64,000 nucleotides of DNA from Methylobacter psychrophilus (GTDB taxonomy: Bacteria; Pseudomonadota; Gammaproteobacteria; Methylococcales; Methylomonadaceae), in the NCBI RefSeq assembly GCF_025583945.1, contig NZ_JAOEGU010000021.1:1-64000 (forward strand), written 5' to 3'. Position numbers and translations under genes: made by a program. The notes beneath the pieces are model-generated. The model did not search any database, was not told the DNA's origin, and was given only the letters and a program-made list of their open reading frames with translations. Positions 19,775-29,679 of this stretch are shown piece after piece. The first letter of the stretch is position 1, and each line of letters opens with the position of its first letter.

Positions 19775-20839
19775 ATGAAGCGAGTATTTGTTTTGCTAAC
19801 GACATTCGCGATATTGATGATTTTGATTGTTGGTGGCGGTGTTTATTGGTGGTCTGGCTCGAAGGTCGTTGAGGTTGAGCGAGATGCTGCGGCTACGGTT
19901 GTCAATGCTGTAGCATTAACTTTATCTGAGCAGATAGATCTGCTGAACAGAACACTGAATAAAATGGTTCAGGATCCGGACGTTTTGACTGCCGTTACCA
20001 GTGCTGACCCTGTTTTATTAATAACGGTAGCCGAAAAGCTTGAAAAGTATTTTCCGGATGCCTTAAAAATCAGATTGTTATTACCCGGAGTTAGTCAGCT
20101 TGATGAAAAGACCGCGCCCCGTATGGGATTTGCTGATCTTGATATGGTACGTGAAACGTTAACTAACAATCAGCCGCCCGGAATACAGGGTTATGCAGGT
20201 GCGGACCGACATCTTGCGATAACCCGTAGAATTATGGTCAACAATCAGGTCGTTGGTGTGATTCTGGCGAGTTTGAACTATGATTTTTTTAATAAAAGTA
20301 TAGAGGCAGCGGCAGTCAACGACGGATATATAGAGCTAAGGCAAGCGAAACTGGTGTTAGGTTCGTCAGGAAAGCGAGTCGATACCTGGCAGAGTGAAAG
20401 CTTACAAATGAAGGTTGCCGGCACTAATTGGGATATTTATTACTATTATCCCGGCGGTGCAAACTTAGTCGAAATTATACTCATGACCAGTGCCATCTTT
20501 ATTTCTCTATTATTGATTATTCTCGCTTCTTTTATTGGCTATCTACGAATTTCAGGGTTAATAGCCCAAGATTTAAGCATGGTTCTAACTGCCTTTGAAG
20601 ATATGATGACACGTAAGCCACTGGGCAGTTATCCGGTGAACTTGACTGAAACCCGGGTCATTATTAACGCGTTGATCAAATTTAAACGGGTTCAGGTACA
20701 CAATAACGATAAAGCTATAGTCAATGATGGCCGTGTTTTCGAGTTTGATGAGCGGGTCAGTGAAAAAAATCAATTTAAAGATTTGGTAACGGATACAGAT
20801 GACCTCATCAAAGAACCCAAAAATACCGGTAATAAATGA
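19775..20839 (+). CDS. AlgC-type N-terminal membrane sensor-like module without mutase domain
   Basis: ATG at 19775 follows a GGGG(T)AGG ribosome site (an in-frame GTG is one codon earlier). The 354-residue protein has a membrane segment at about residues 5-27, a periplasmic domain of about 200 residues, a second membrane segment near 235-260, then a cytoplasmic HAMP-like stretch and an acidic tail. This layout and the position between dut and argB resemble the long N-terminal extension annotated in front of Pseudomonas AlgC. The phosphomannomutase catalytic domain is absent: no TASHNP-type phosphoserine loop occurs here or downstream. The function is unknown. Confidence 0.6.
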   Translation: MKRVFVLLTTFAILMILIVGGGVYWWSGSKVVEVERDAAATVVNAVALTLSEQIDLLNRTLNKMVQDPDVLTAVTSADPVLLITVAEKLEKYFPDALKIRLLLPGVSQLDEKTAPRMGFADLDMVRETLTNNQPPGIQGYAGADRHLAITRRIMVNNQVVGVILASLNYDFFNKSIEAAAVNDGYIELRQAKLVLGSSGKRVDTWQSESLQMKVAGTNWDIYYYYPGGANLVEIILMTSAIFISLLLIILASFIGYLRISGLIAQDLSMVLTAFEDMMTRKPLGSYPVNLTETRVIINALIKFKRVQVHNNDKAIVNDGRVFEFDERVSEKNQFKDLVTDTDDLIKEPKNTGNK

Positions 20840-21024
20840 TAGTAAGAGTCCATCATGGTGGCGGTATTTTTTATTAAACGCTGAGTAGACAACAGTTCGG
20901 ATGATTTTTATAAAATGACAGACTGTATAAAGATAAATATTTGAAAAGTCTTTAAAATGATTTGGTTACAAAAACTGCCCGAACTATTGGGTAGAAAGAG
21001 CAGTTTTTCAATAACGGGCGATAG

Positions 21025-22982
<1,958 letters not shown>

Positions 22983-23210
22983 AGTTTTTAATAATTGTTA
23001 ATCAATTTAAAAATTATAAAATAAAGGTAGCCGATATAAAATTTTTTGCTTTACGGATACGATTTTCGGATTTTGCAGGTTTGTAATACGATCACTTAGA
23101 CAGATCATTTTTAAGCGCTACCATAAACCTAAAAACCAATGGCTTCAAGTACGGAATTTAGGTTGGTGCTTTAAGTTGAAAGCCTGCCTTGCAACGTAAA
23201 AATTTGAGGC

Positions 23211-23789
23211 TTAACCAATTAAATTGGCTAATTCGTTTAGGGGCGGCAAAATAACCATTTTTGCCAGTTGCAACAATAATAAAGCCGCTAACGGTGATAA
23301 GTCTATGCCGCCCAAGTCAGGAATAAATTTGCGAATAATATTAAGTAAAGGCTCTGTCAGAGTGGCCAAAATTGACGCGGCGGCATTAAAAGAGCCCTGA
23401 TTTATCCAGCTAAGTAGTGCTCTGGCAAAGACAGCGAATACCAATACATTGATCATTAACGAAATTAACTGAGTAATGGATATGATTGCCAAGGCTCCGA
23501 TATTAATCATACTGCCATTAAATAGTAACCGGATGGAAAAATCAGCAAGCATTTGTAAGGCAAGTACAAGAATTAGCGCTGATGTATCTATTTTTCCGAT
23601 AGATGGCACAAATCGACGCAGGATTTTTAAAGGCGGATGAGTTATTTTGACCAAGAATTGGGAGATAGGATTATAAAAATCACCGCCATACCATTGTAAT
23701 AAAAATCGTATTAATACCGCCAGAATATAAAGAGAAAACAGGGTGTCGATTAAAAAAATAATCGGATCGCTCATATAATTAGAACCCAT
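23211..23789 (-). CDS. yggT: YggT family integral membrane protein
   Basis: A 192-residue protein with two copies of the YggT unit, each with two membrane segments and a conserved basic/Pro loop (ITHPPLKILRRFVPSIGKID and LTEPLLNIIRKFIPDLGGID). The ATG at 23789 has a GGAG site 8 bases before it and overlaps the proC TGA by one base. An alternative Met (MSDPIIFL) is five codons in. proC-yggT is a common gammaproteobacterial pair; roles in osmotic stress or cell division have been proposed. The usual yggS partner is not present upstream of proC. Confidence 0.9.
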   Translation of the reverse strand: MGSNYMSDPIIFLIDTLFSLYILAVLIRFLLQWYGGDFYNPISQFLVKITHPPLKILRRFVPSIGKIDTSALILVLALQMLADFSIRLLFNGSMINIGALAIISITQLISLMINVLVFAVFARALLSWINQGSFNAAASILATLTEPLLNIIRKFIPDLGGIDLSPLAALLLLQLAKMVILPPLNELANLIG

Positions 23790-24616
23790 CAGTTATTCTC
23801 CGATTGTTTGGACATTTCGATAGAGCGGTCTCGTGCCGCGTGTAATGCTTTTGAAACCAGTTTAGTAAATCCGCCTTTCTCAAATGTTTCTATGGCTTGT
23901 TGCGTGGTACCACCTGGTGAAGTGACGCGTTTGCGTAATTGTTCAGGCGATTCTGATGATTCCAATGCTATTTTTGCTGCGCCCAATGCGGTTTGTTGAA
24001 CCAACAAACGTGCAGTCACTTCGTTTAAACCCAATTCCAAAGCGGCTTTTTCCATCGCTTCCATGAGCAGAAAATAATATGCAGGGCCACTACCGGAAAC
24101 GGCGGTGACAGCATCTAATTCACTTTCATCATTAACCCACAGTGCAATACCAACAGAACGCATGATATTTTCTGCCAAATCATGTTGTTCAGCATTTACC
24201 TGAGCATTGGCATGGAGTGCCGTAGCGCCTGTTAGCACCAATGCAGGCGTGTTGGGCATGCAGCGAACAATGGCGGTATCTGCACCTAGCCATTGACTAA
24301 GGCTGTGTTGGCTAATACCTGCAGCAATAGAAACGACCAGCGATTTTTTTTGTTGAATTAAAGTGGCTGAACTTTTGGCTACCGAGCCGAGTGTCTGTGG
24401 TTTAACTGCCAGTACCACGACGTCAACGGCATTAATAAGCTCATCATTGCTTGCCGACGTATTAATATTAAGATTTTTTGCCAGCGTTTTCAGTGTCTCC
24501 GGATTAATATCAGAGACCCAAAGGTGCTGTGGAGAATGACCGCTGGCAATCAAGCCGCTAAGCAGACTGGACGCCATATTGCCGCCGCCGATAAAACCAA
24601 TTTTTTGTATATTCAT
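23789..24616 (-). CDS. proC: Pyrroline-5-carboxylate reductase
   Basis: A 275-residue enzyme with an N-terminal Rossmann motif (IGFIGGGNMASSLLSGL), the VLAVKPQ segment, and the C-terminal signature VTSPGGTTQQAIETFEKGGF. It makes proline from pyrroline-5-carboxylate with NADPH. It overlaps yggT by one base and is divergent from the spore-photolyase-like gene. Confidence 0.95.
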   Translation of the reverse strand: MNIQKIGFIGGGNMASSLLSGLIASGHSPQHLWVSDINPETLKTLAKNLNINTSASNDELINAVDVVVLAVKPQTLGSVAKSSATLIQQKKSLVVSIAAGISQHSLSQWLGADTAIVRCMPNTPALVLTGATALHANAQVNAEQHDLAENIMRSVGIALWVNDESELDAVTAVSGSGPAYYFLLMEAMEKAALELGLNEVTARLLVQQTALGAAKIALESSESPEQLRKRVTSPGGTTQQAIETFEKGGFTKLVSKALHAARDRSIEMSKQSENN

Positions 24617-24740
24617 GTTCGTTATCTGTGGGTGAGGTTAAAAGTATTTTAACCTATATGAGGGCAGCGTAAACAATCACAAGACTTTTCCTATAAAATG
24701 CGCTGCTACGATACTTTTTTATCGGCAATAAACATAGCTT

Positions 24741-25733
24741 ATGATTGAAACGATTTATATAGAAGAAGCGATTTTGCAACATCCTCGTGTTATCGAGATT
24801 ATTACCCGTTTTCCGCAAGCAAAAAGAATTACCTGTGGACGGTATGGCGAAGTTTTTAATCCTAAAGCACAAAATTTTAGACTACAAAAACAAAAACCGG
24901 CATTAATATTGGCAGAAAAATACAAACATTTTGCGATGGCCGTACCTTCAGGTTATGGCATTGGGGCAAACAAAAATTATTATTTTTCCCACATGCTTAA
25001 TTGTTTATACGATTGCCGATACTGTTTTTTACAAGGGATGTATCAATCAGCCAACTATGTGCTGTTTGTCAATTATGAAGATTTTCAGGATGAAATAAAA
25101 CAACTGTGTACGGAGACACCGACTGAGGCGATGCATTTTTTCTCAGGCTATGATTGCGATAGCCTGGCTTTGGAACCGGTAACCCAGTTTGCCGAACAGT
25201 TTTTGCCATTTTTTGAGAAAATCCCGAATGCCTGGCTGGAACTAAGAACTAAAAGCACCCAGGTTAGAAGCCTGTTAAATCGTGAGCCATTTCCTCGCTG
25301 CATTGTCGCTTTTAGTTTGACGCCCAATGAAATAGCGATAAAAGTTGAGGCTAAAGCACCCTCATTGCAGCGTCGTCTTGATGCGTTGTGTAAATTACAG
25401 GAACAGGGTTGGCAGATAGGCTTACGATTTGATCCGATGATTTATCAGACCGGTTATCAGCAGCAGTACCAGCAATTATTTGAGCAGGTATTTTCGCTCA
25501 TTAATTTGGATCAGTTGCATTCAGTCAGTCTTGGAGCCTTCAGGTTGCCGGAGAAATATTTTAAAAAAGTGCATAAACTTTATCCTGAGGAAAAATTATT
25601 TGCCAGCCCGTTAGAAAATCAGCAGGGGATGATTTCCTACAAACAGGAACTGGAACAGGAAATGATGCATTACTGCACCAAACAATTACTAACGTTTATT
25701 CCTGAGAGCAAGTTTTTCCCATGCATATTATAA
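24741..25733 (+). CDS. Spore photoproduct lyase-family radical SAM protein
   Basis: A 330-residue protein with the radical SAM cluster motif CLYDCRYC (Cys-x3-Cys-x2-Cys) near residue 93, preceded by VPSGYGIGANKNYYFSH. This pattern and C-terminal blocks such as LELRTKSTQVRSLL and IGLRFDPMIY match the SPL-like family (COG1533). True SplB repairs spore photoproduct, but homologues in non-sporing proteobacteria have no proven role. It overlaps the SDR gene by 13 bases, implying a shared transcript. Confidence 0.85.
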   Translation: MIETIYIEEAILQHPRVIEIITRFPQAKRITCGRYGEVFNPKAQNFRLQKQKPALILAEKYKHFAMAVPSGYGIGANKNYYFSHMLNCLYDCRYCFLQGMYQSANYVLFVNYEDFQDEIKQLCTETPTEAMHFFSGYDCDSLALEPVTQFAEQFLPFFEKIPNAWLELRTKSTQVRSLLNREPFPRCIVAFSLTPNEIAIKVEAKAPSLQRRLDALCKLQEQGWQIGLRFDPMIYQTGYQQQYQQLFEQVFSLINLDQLHSVSLGAFRLPEKYFKKVHKLYPEEKLFASPLENQQGMISYKQELEQEMMHYCTKQLLTFIPESKFFPCIL

Positions 25734-26437
25734 AACGAACCGTTCTGGTGACCGGCGCCAGTTCCGGGATAGGTCGCGCCGTTGCTCAAAAATTATTGCA
25801 ACAGGGGCACACTGTTATTGGTGTATCACGCGATTGTGATAAGTTTACCCGGCAAATGGAACATTTTAGTTCTGTGGAAATGGATTTAAGTCAGTTAGAT
25901 GAATTGCCGCAAAAAATTCGCCAATTACAGCAAAGATTCCCGGATATTGATGCTGTGGTTTTTTCAGCCGGCATAGGCCAGTTCGGTTCAGTGGAAGAGT
26001 TTTCTTATCCACAAATTGAAGCGTTGATGACCATAAATTATACCAGTCAGGTCTTTCTAACGAAGGCTTTGTTGCCAGCTTTAAAGCGTAAAGCTAACAG
26101 TGATTTGATTTTTATTGGCTCTGAAGCGGCGTTGAAAGGTAGTCGAAAGGGAGCTATTTATTGTGCAAGTAAGTTTGCAGTACGGGGCTTTACCCAAGCG
26201 TTACGTGAAGAGTGTGGAAAAAGTAATGTGCGGGTTTGTTTGATTAACCCCGGGATGGTGAAAACAGCATTTTTTGATGAGTTGGCTTTTGAGCCGGGCG
26301 ATCATGAAAGTAACGCTATTTTACCGGAAGATGTGGCAGCAGCAGTATCCTATGTGCTTGGCTCAGGGATACAGATGGTTATTGATGAAATTAATTTGAG
26401 CCCTTTAAATAAAGTTGTGAAATTTAAAAAAATTTAA
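25721..26437 (+). CDS. SDR family oxidoreductase
   Basis: A 238-residue short-chain dehydrogenase with the cofactor motif TGASSGIG (residues about 11-18), the catalytic Ser in FIGSEAAL, and YCASK (Tyr/Lys). The C-terminal half is of the classical YdfG-like type. The start lies inside the end of the radical SAM gene. The substrate is unknown. Linkage to an SPL-family gene is common in gammaproteobacteria as far as I recall, but unproven here. Confidence 0.88.
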   Translation: MHIIKRTVLVTGASSGIGRAVAQKLLQQGHTVIGVSRDCDKFTRQMEHFSSVEMDLSQLDELPQKIRQLQQRFPDIDAVVFSAGIGQFGSVEEFSYPQIEALMTINYTSQVFLTKALLPALKRKANSDLIFIGSEAALKGSRKGAIYCASKFAVRGFTQALREECGKSNVRVCLINPGMVKTAFFDELAFEPGDHESNAILPEDVAAAVSYVLGSGIQMVIDEINLSPLNKVVKFKKI

Positions 26438-26608
26438 ATTAAAGAGCAGGGTGAAAGGTTACTTACAATCATTTTTGATAAAAATATTTTGAAACAAGAG
26501 ATGCCCTGAAGGATATTCTTTCCGGTATCTACAGCATGCTTTATCTTCTGTTTCTGCATATTTAAAGCAATATCTTATATCGAGCCAATGTTAAGTTATC
26601 ATCAAGAA

Positions 26609-26658
26609 AGTAGGGTGTTAATACCCTATATAGGTAATTAACACCCTACTGATAGGGT
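26609..26658. promoter_or_regulatory. Candidate activator-binding (UAS) dyads for the gvp promoter
   Basis: TAGGGT or its complement ACCCTA occurs four times: 26611-26616, 26623-26628, 26643-26648 and 26653-26658, with a degenerate TAGGTA at about 26631. The outer TAGGGT copies are exactly 42 bases apart, about four helical turns. A perfect 14-base inverted repeat (26609-26622 with 26637-26650) overlaps them. The cluster lies about 190-230 bases before the sigma-54 promoter, a usual distance for an NtrC-type enhancer. Binding by the GvrA-like protein is inference. Confidence 0.5.
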
Positions 26659-26843
26659 AATTATGATCAATTATTAGTCGCGTGAACCCAGGATTTTTCC
26701 AGTAATTAAGTGTTTATTTACTCATATTTTTTAAAATAATTATAAATTGTAAATAGTAAATCTATTTATTTTCATAGGGTTATTGAATTTTATATGAAAA
26801 AAATAAAAATTATTTTGTCTAAAAAACCGATACTGAGATTGCT

Positions 26844-26859
26844 TGGCGTACTGCTTGCT
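26844..26859 (+). promoter_or_regulatory. Sigma-54 promoter of the gvpA operon
   Basis: The 16 bases TGGCGTACTGCTTGCT fit the sigma-54 consensus TGGCAC-N5-TTGCA/T: TGGC at -24 and TTGC at -12 with correct spacing. The predicted start is about 26870, giving a leader of about 68 bases to the first gvpA, which has AGGAG before its ATG. The cluster encodes an NtrC-type activator, so promoter class and regulator agree. Confidence 0.72.
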
Positions 26860-26937
26860 TTATTTTTGATATGCAATTCCATATTGCATAAAAACTAGCT
26901 GTATTTGTAATGTGGTAACACTTTTAGGAGATTCACC

Positions 26938-27156
26938 ATGGCTAAAGTACAAAAATCAACCGACTCTTCCAGCTTGGCTGAAGTCGTAGACCGTATTCTT
27001 GACAAAGGTATTGTTATTGATGCTTGGGTTAAAGTTTCACTGGTCGGTATCGAATTGTTATCTATAGAAGCTCGCGTTGTTATTGCTTCTGTTGAAACTT
27101 ATTTGAAATACGCAGAAGCAATTGGCCTTACCGCCAGCGCTGCTACTCCCGCGTAA
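26938..27156 (+). CDS. gvpA: Gas vesicle structural protein GvpA, copy 1
   Basis: A 72-residue GvpA, the small hydrophobic protein that builds the gas vesicle wall ribs. Sequence: a short N-terminal tail ([20 protein letters not shown]), the conserved [21 protein letters not shown] beta-hairpin, then [20 protein letters not shown]. Length and motifs are as in other GvpA. AGGAG lies before the ATG. First gene after the sigma-54 promoter. The protein is identical to the next two copies. Confidence 0.97.
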   Translation: MAKVQKSTDSSSLAEVVDRILDKGIVIDAWVKVSLVGIELLSIEARVVIASVETYLKYAEAIGLTASAATPA

Positions 27157-27189
27157 ATAATAAATTAACATTTTACAGGAGACGCCATC

Positions 27190-27408
27190 ATGGCTAAAGT
27201 ACAAAAATCAACCGACTCTTCCAGCTTGGCTGAAGTCGTAGACCGTATTCTTGATAAAGGTATCGTTATTGATGCTTGGGTTAAAGTTTCACTGGTCGGT
27301 ATCGAATTGTTGTCTATAGAAGCTCGCGTTGTTATTGCTTCCGTAGAAACTTATTTGAAATACGCAGAAGCAATTGGCCTTACCGCCAGTGCAGCTACTC
27401 CCGCGTAA
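27190..27408 (+). CDS. gvpA: Gas vesicle structural protein GvpA, copy 2
   Basis: The same 72-residue protein as copy 1, differing only in a few silent bases (for example GAT for GAC and ATC for ATT near codons 22-25). It is preceded by CAGGAGACGCCATC, a strong ribosome site identical to that of copy 3. It lies 33 bases after copy 1. The amplified dose fits the very high demand for wall protein. Confidence 0.97.
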   Translation: MAKVQKSTDSSSLAEVVDRILDKGIVIDAWVKVSLVGIELLSIEARVVIASVETYLKYAEAIGLTASAATPA

Positions 27409-27441
27409 ATAATAAATTAACATTTTACAGGAGACGCCATC

Positions 27442-27660
27442 ATGGCTAAAGTACAAAAATCAACCGACTCTTCCAGCTTGGCTGAAGTCGTAGACCGTAT
27501 TCTTGACAAAGGTATCGTTATTGATGCTTGGGTTAAAGTTTCACTGGTCGGTATCGAATTGTTGTCTATAGAAGCTCGCGTTGTTATTGCTTCCGTAGAA
27601 ACTTATTTGAAATACGCAGAAGCAATTGGCCTTACCGCCAGCGCAGCTACACCAGCCTGA
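27442..27660 (+). CDS. gvpA: Gas vesicle structural protein GvpA, copy 3
   Basis: The third identical GvpA, 33 bases after copy 2 and exactly 252 bases after the start of copy 2. It ends with a differently coded tail (ACACCAGCCTGA) where the repeat unit breaks off. It is followed by two hairpins that may limit read-through into gvpC. Confidence 0.97.
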   Translation: MAKVQKSTDSSSLAEVVDRILDKGIVIDAWVKVSLVGIELLSIEARVVIASVETYLKYAEAIGLTASAATPA

Positions 27661-27678
27661 TTAAGGTAAAGAGCAAAG

Positions 27679-27745
27679 AGTGCCCAATTGTTGTTTATTT
27701 AACAGCTTGGGCACTTTCCACCGCCTCAAGATAGCTAATTGAGGC
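27679..27745 (+). terminator. Double hairpin after the gvpA array (attenuator or processing site)
   Basis: The first stem pairs AGTGCCCAA (27679-27687) with TTGGGCACT (27707-27715) and is followed by only TT. The second pairs GCCTCAA (27723-27729) with TTGAGGC (27739-27745). With no long T-run these are more likely partial terminators or RNA 3' stabilisers that leave gvpA mRNA in excess over gvpC and later genes. Confidence 0.5.
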
Positions 27746-27778
27746 ATTGTTTAAAGTGATAACATAAGGAGAACACCT

Positions 27779-28267
27779 ATGGGACGCTTAACAGATGATA
27801 TGGGGCAATTGCGAAGAAACATTGATAATACTCGTGAAAATCGCTTGGCTCAACAAAATGCACGGATTTCAAGTGTCGGTGCTCAGATAGCTGACTTTGC
27901 TTCAACTCGTGCAAGAAATGGATTACAAGATGCCAATGCTCGGGCGACATTTGTCGCTGATAACGCGAATGATGTTAGTCGCTTACTAAATACTTTTCAT
28001 CACCATCACCAAATGATGGGTCGGCAAGGCCGTGAAGAGCGTGCCGCTTTCGTGAATGATGTATCAAAGAAAACGCTAGGCTTACTAAATGACTTCCATG
28101 CTGCCCATAAAAGTATGGCTAAACATAGCGCTAAAGAAAGAGCCCATTTTGTTGCAACCAACAAGAAAAGTGTTGGAGCTTTTATTAACGAAGCTGCACA
28201 AGATAGAGCAGGTGCTCACGCTGTTTTTTTTGGAACAACTAAAAAAAAAGTGGCATTCCTAGTATAG
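27779..28267 (+). CDS. gvpC: Gas vesicle protein GvpC with 33-residue repeats
   Basis: A 162-residue protein that should bind the outer surface of the vesicle and stiffen it. It consists of repeats of exactly 33 residues: R22-A54 (degenerate), R55-E87 and R88-E120, and a partial one from R121. Each has Phe at position 19 (F40, F73, F106), and later copies start R-A-x-F-V. The 33-residue period is the hallmark of cyanobacterial GvpC. The frame ends just after an A9 run (28241-28249); a -1 shift there opens a further 60 codons to TAG at 28429. GGAG lies before the ATG. Confidence 0.88.
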   Translation: MGRLTDDMGQLRRNIDNTRENRLAQQNARISSVGAQIADFASTRARNGLQDANARATFVADNANDVSRLLNTFHHHHQMMGRQGREERAAFVNDVSKKTLGLLNDFHAAHKSMAKHSAKERAHFVATNKKSVGAFINEAAQDRAGAHAVFFGTTKKKVAFLV

Positions 28268-28431
28268 CTATTCGTATTATTGATGAGACGCACACAAATG
28301 CATCCTTATCACATACCAAGGTCACCGATCAAAAAGTGGAAACTGCTGTTTTTGAGCATAAAGAAAGCAGTAAAATCAAAAAACCTAATAAACCACCTAA
28401 AAATTTTTTAGGCATGAAGAAAGGCAAATAG
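28241..28431 (+). other. A9 slippery run and -1 frame extension of gvpC
   Basis: Codons 155-157 of gvpC are AAA AAA AAA, followed by G, a canonical A-AAA-AAA slippery heptamer. In frame 0 the protein ends after five more residues. In the -1 frame it continues for 60 residues, rich in charged residues and ending KPPKNFLGMKKGK, to TAG at 28429-28431. The extension is protein-like and has no start of its own. A T8 run (28224-28231) lies just upstream. Sequencing error, pseudogenisation, phase variation or programmed slippage are all possible. Confidence 0.6.
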
Positions 28432-28477
28432 TGACTTGATGCAAATTGAGGACAATTGCCGATTAATGTTTATTTCA

Positions 28478-28513
28478 TAGACCTTTAGTGTCTTCCATGT
28501 CGCTAAAGGTCTA
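28478..28513. terminator. Hairpin between gvpC and gvpN
   Basis: TAGACCTTTAG (28478-28488) pairs perfectly with CTAAAGGTCTA (28503-28513) around a 14-base loop. It lacks a T-run, so it may be an attenuator or RNA-processing structure in the 250-base gap. No sigma-54 or clear sigma-70 promoter was found before gvpN. Confidence 0.5.
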
Positions 28514-28682
28514 GTCAGTAATGTTGCAGCGCTTTTAAGATGTTAGTGTTTTAATTAACCGTTCGTGGTTTTATAGGCATGTGTGTCGAGCAATTGCATT
28601 ATTACTCTACCAAGATAATTCTGATGATTTTTTTATCCCTTGTTATCGGGATGGACAGAGGCCGTTTGGCACAGGAGCATTC

Positions 28683-29675
28683 ATGATTAAGAATAAAACC
28701 GTTTCAAGTTCACATTATGAAGTAGAAGATGATCTTATCGTGCCAGAAGCGAGTGATCATTTTGTAGTAACTTCGTATGTGAAAGAGATTATAGAGCGCT
28801 CATTAGTTTACTTGAACGCAGGTTATCCCGTCCATTTTGCCGGGCCATCCGGAACGGGAAAAACGACTTTAGCCTTTCATCTTGCTGCACAATGGGGGCG
28901 GCCAGTTACTTTATTGCAAGGTAATGAAGAATTCGTCAGTTCCGATTTAACAGGAAAGGATATTGGTTATCGCAAAAGCAGTTTAGTTGATAATTACATT
29001 CATTCGGTGCTTAAAACTGAAGAACAAATGAACCGCATGTGGGTGGATAATCGTCTGACGACCGCCTGTCGAAATGGCGATACGCTAATTTATGATGAGT
29101 TTAATCGTTCCAAGGCAGATACTAATAACGTTTTGTTATCGGTATTATCAGAAGGTATTTTAAACTTACCTGGTTTACGTGGTGCGGGAGAAGGTTATAT
29201 GGATGTGCATCCTGACTTTCGTGCCATTTTTACTTCTAATCCGGAAGAATATGCGGGTACACATAAAACTCAGGATGCCCTGATGAATCGCATGATTACT
29301 ATCAATGTCGGTCTAGCAGATAGGGATACCGAGTTACAGATCCTTCACGCCCGTTCCGAATTAGACTTGAAAGAGTCCGCGTATATTGTAGATATAGTGA
29401 GAGAGCTGCGTGGTAACGATCACGAAACCAAGCACGGATTACGTGCGGGCATTGCTATTGCTCGTATTCTACAAATACAAGGTATGAAGCCGCGTTATGG
29501 CGACAAGTTATTTCATGCTATTTGCCAGGATGTTTTGAGTATGGAAACTGCCAAAATACAACATGCCGGACAGTCGATATTTCATAAAATGGTTGAGGAT
29601 GTTATTCGTAAAATTTGTCCTCCAGTGGGTTCAGAGGCTGTTAAAGTGTCGACAAAAATAAAAGTAGTGGAGTAA
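28683..29675 (+). CDS. gvpN: Gas vesicle AAA+ ATPase GvpN
   Basis: ATG at 28683 has AGGAG 6 bases upstream; an in-frame GTG at 28581 is less likely. The 330-residue protein is a MoxR-type AAA+ ATPase with Walker A GPSGTGKTT at about residues 54-62, Walker B LIYDEFNRS near residue 138, and sensor IFTSNPEEYAG. GvpN is needed for normal vesicle growth, probably by acting on GvpC or GvpA assembly. It is followed after 4 bases by the next gvp gene. Confidence 0.95.
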   Translation: MIKNKTVSSSHYEVEDDLIVPEASDHFVVTSYVKEIIERSLVYLNAGYPVHFAGPSGTGKTTLAFHLAAQWGRPVTLLQGNEEFVSSDLTGKDIGYRKSSLVDNYIHSVLKTEEQMNRMWVDNRLTTACRNGDTLIYDEFNRSKADTNNVLLSVLSEGILNLPGLRGAGEGYMDVHPDFRAIFTSNPEEYAGTHKTQDALMNRMITINVGLADRDTELQILHARSELDLKESAYIVDIVRELRGNDHETKHGLRAGIAIARILQIQGMKPRYGDKLFHAICQDVLSMETAKIQHAGQSIFHKMVEDVIRKICPPVGSEAVKVSTKIKVVE

Positions 29676-29679
29676 AGTC

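Larger units (their letters stand above)
26438..26937. other. Regulatory region upstream of the gas vesicle cluster
   Basis: About 500 bases, very AT-rich from 26690 to 26840. It holds a cluster of dyad half-sites at 26609-26658 and a near-consensus sigma-54 promoter at 26844-26859. A 34-codon ATG frame (26794-26898) contains the promoter and is judged not to be a gene. No terminator of the SDR gene was clearly identified. Confidence 0.6.
26938..27660 (+). repeat. Tandem gvpA amplification with 252-base period
   Basis: Three gvpA genes start at 26938, 27190 and 27442. Coding regions and the intervening spacers (TAAATAATAAATTAACATTTTACAGGAG-like) are nearly identical, showing recent tandem duplication or ongoing homogenisation. 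The number of copies may vary between strains. Confidence 0.95.

Noticed and set aside
26794-26898. A 34-codon ATG frame upstream of gvpA1 with one hydrophobic segment
   Set aside because: It contains the -24/-12 sigma-54 promoter, so it would not be transcribed whole from that promoter, and it lacks a good ribosome site.
28667-28672. A perfect TGGCAC (-24-like) just before gvpN
   Set aside because: The matching position for -12 reads CATT instead of TTGC, and the spacing to the ATG leaves no leader.
28581-28682. GTG-started N-terminal extension of gvpN
   Set aside because: The ATG at 28683 has AGGAG at ideal spacing, and the extension has no likeness to GvpN.
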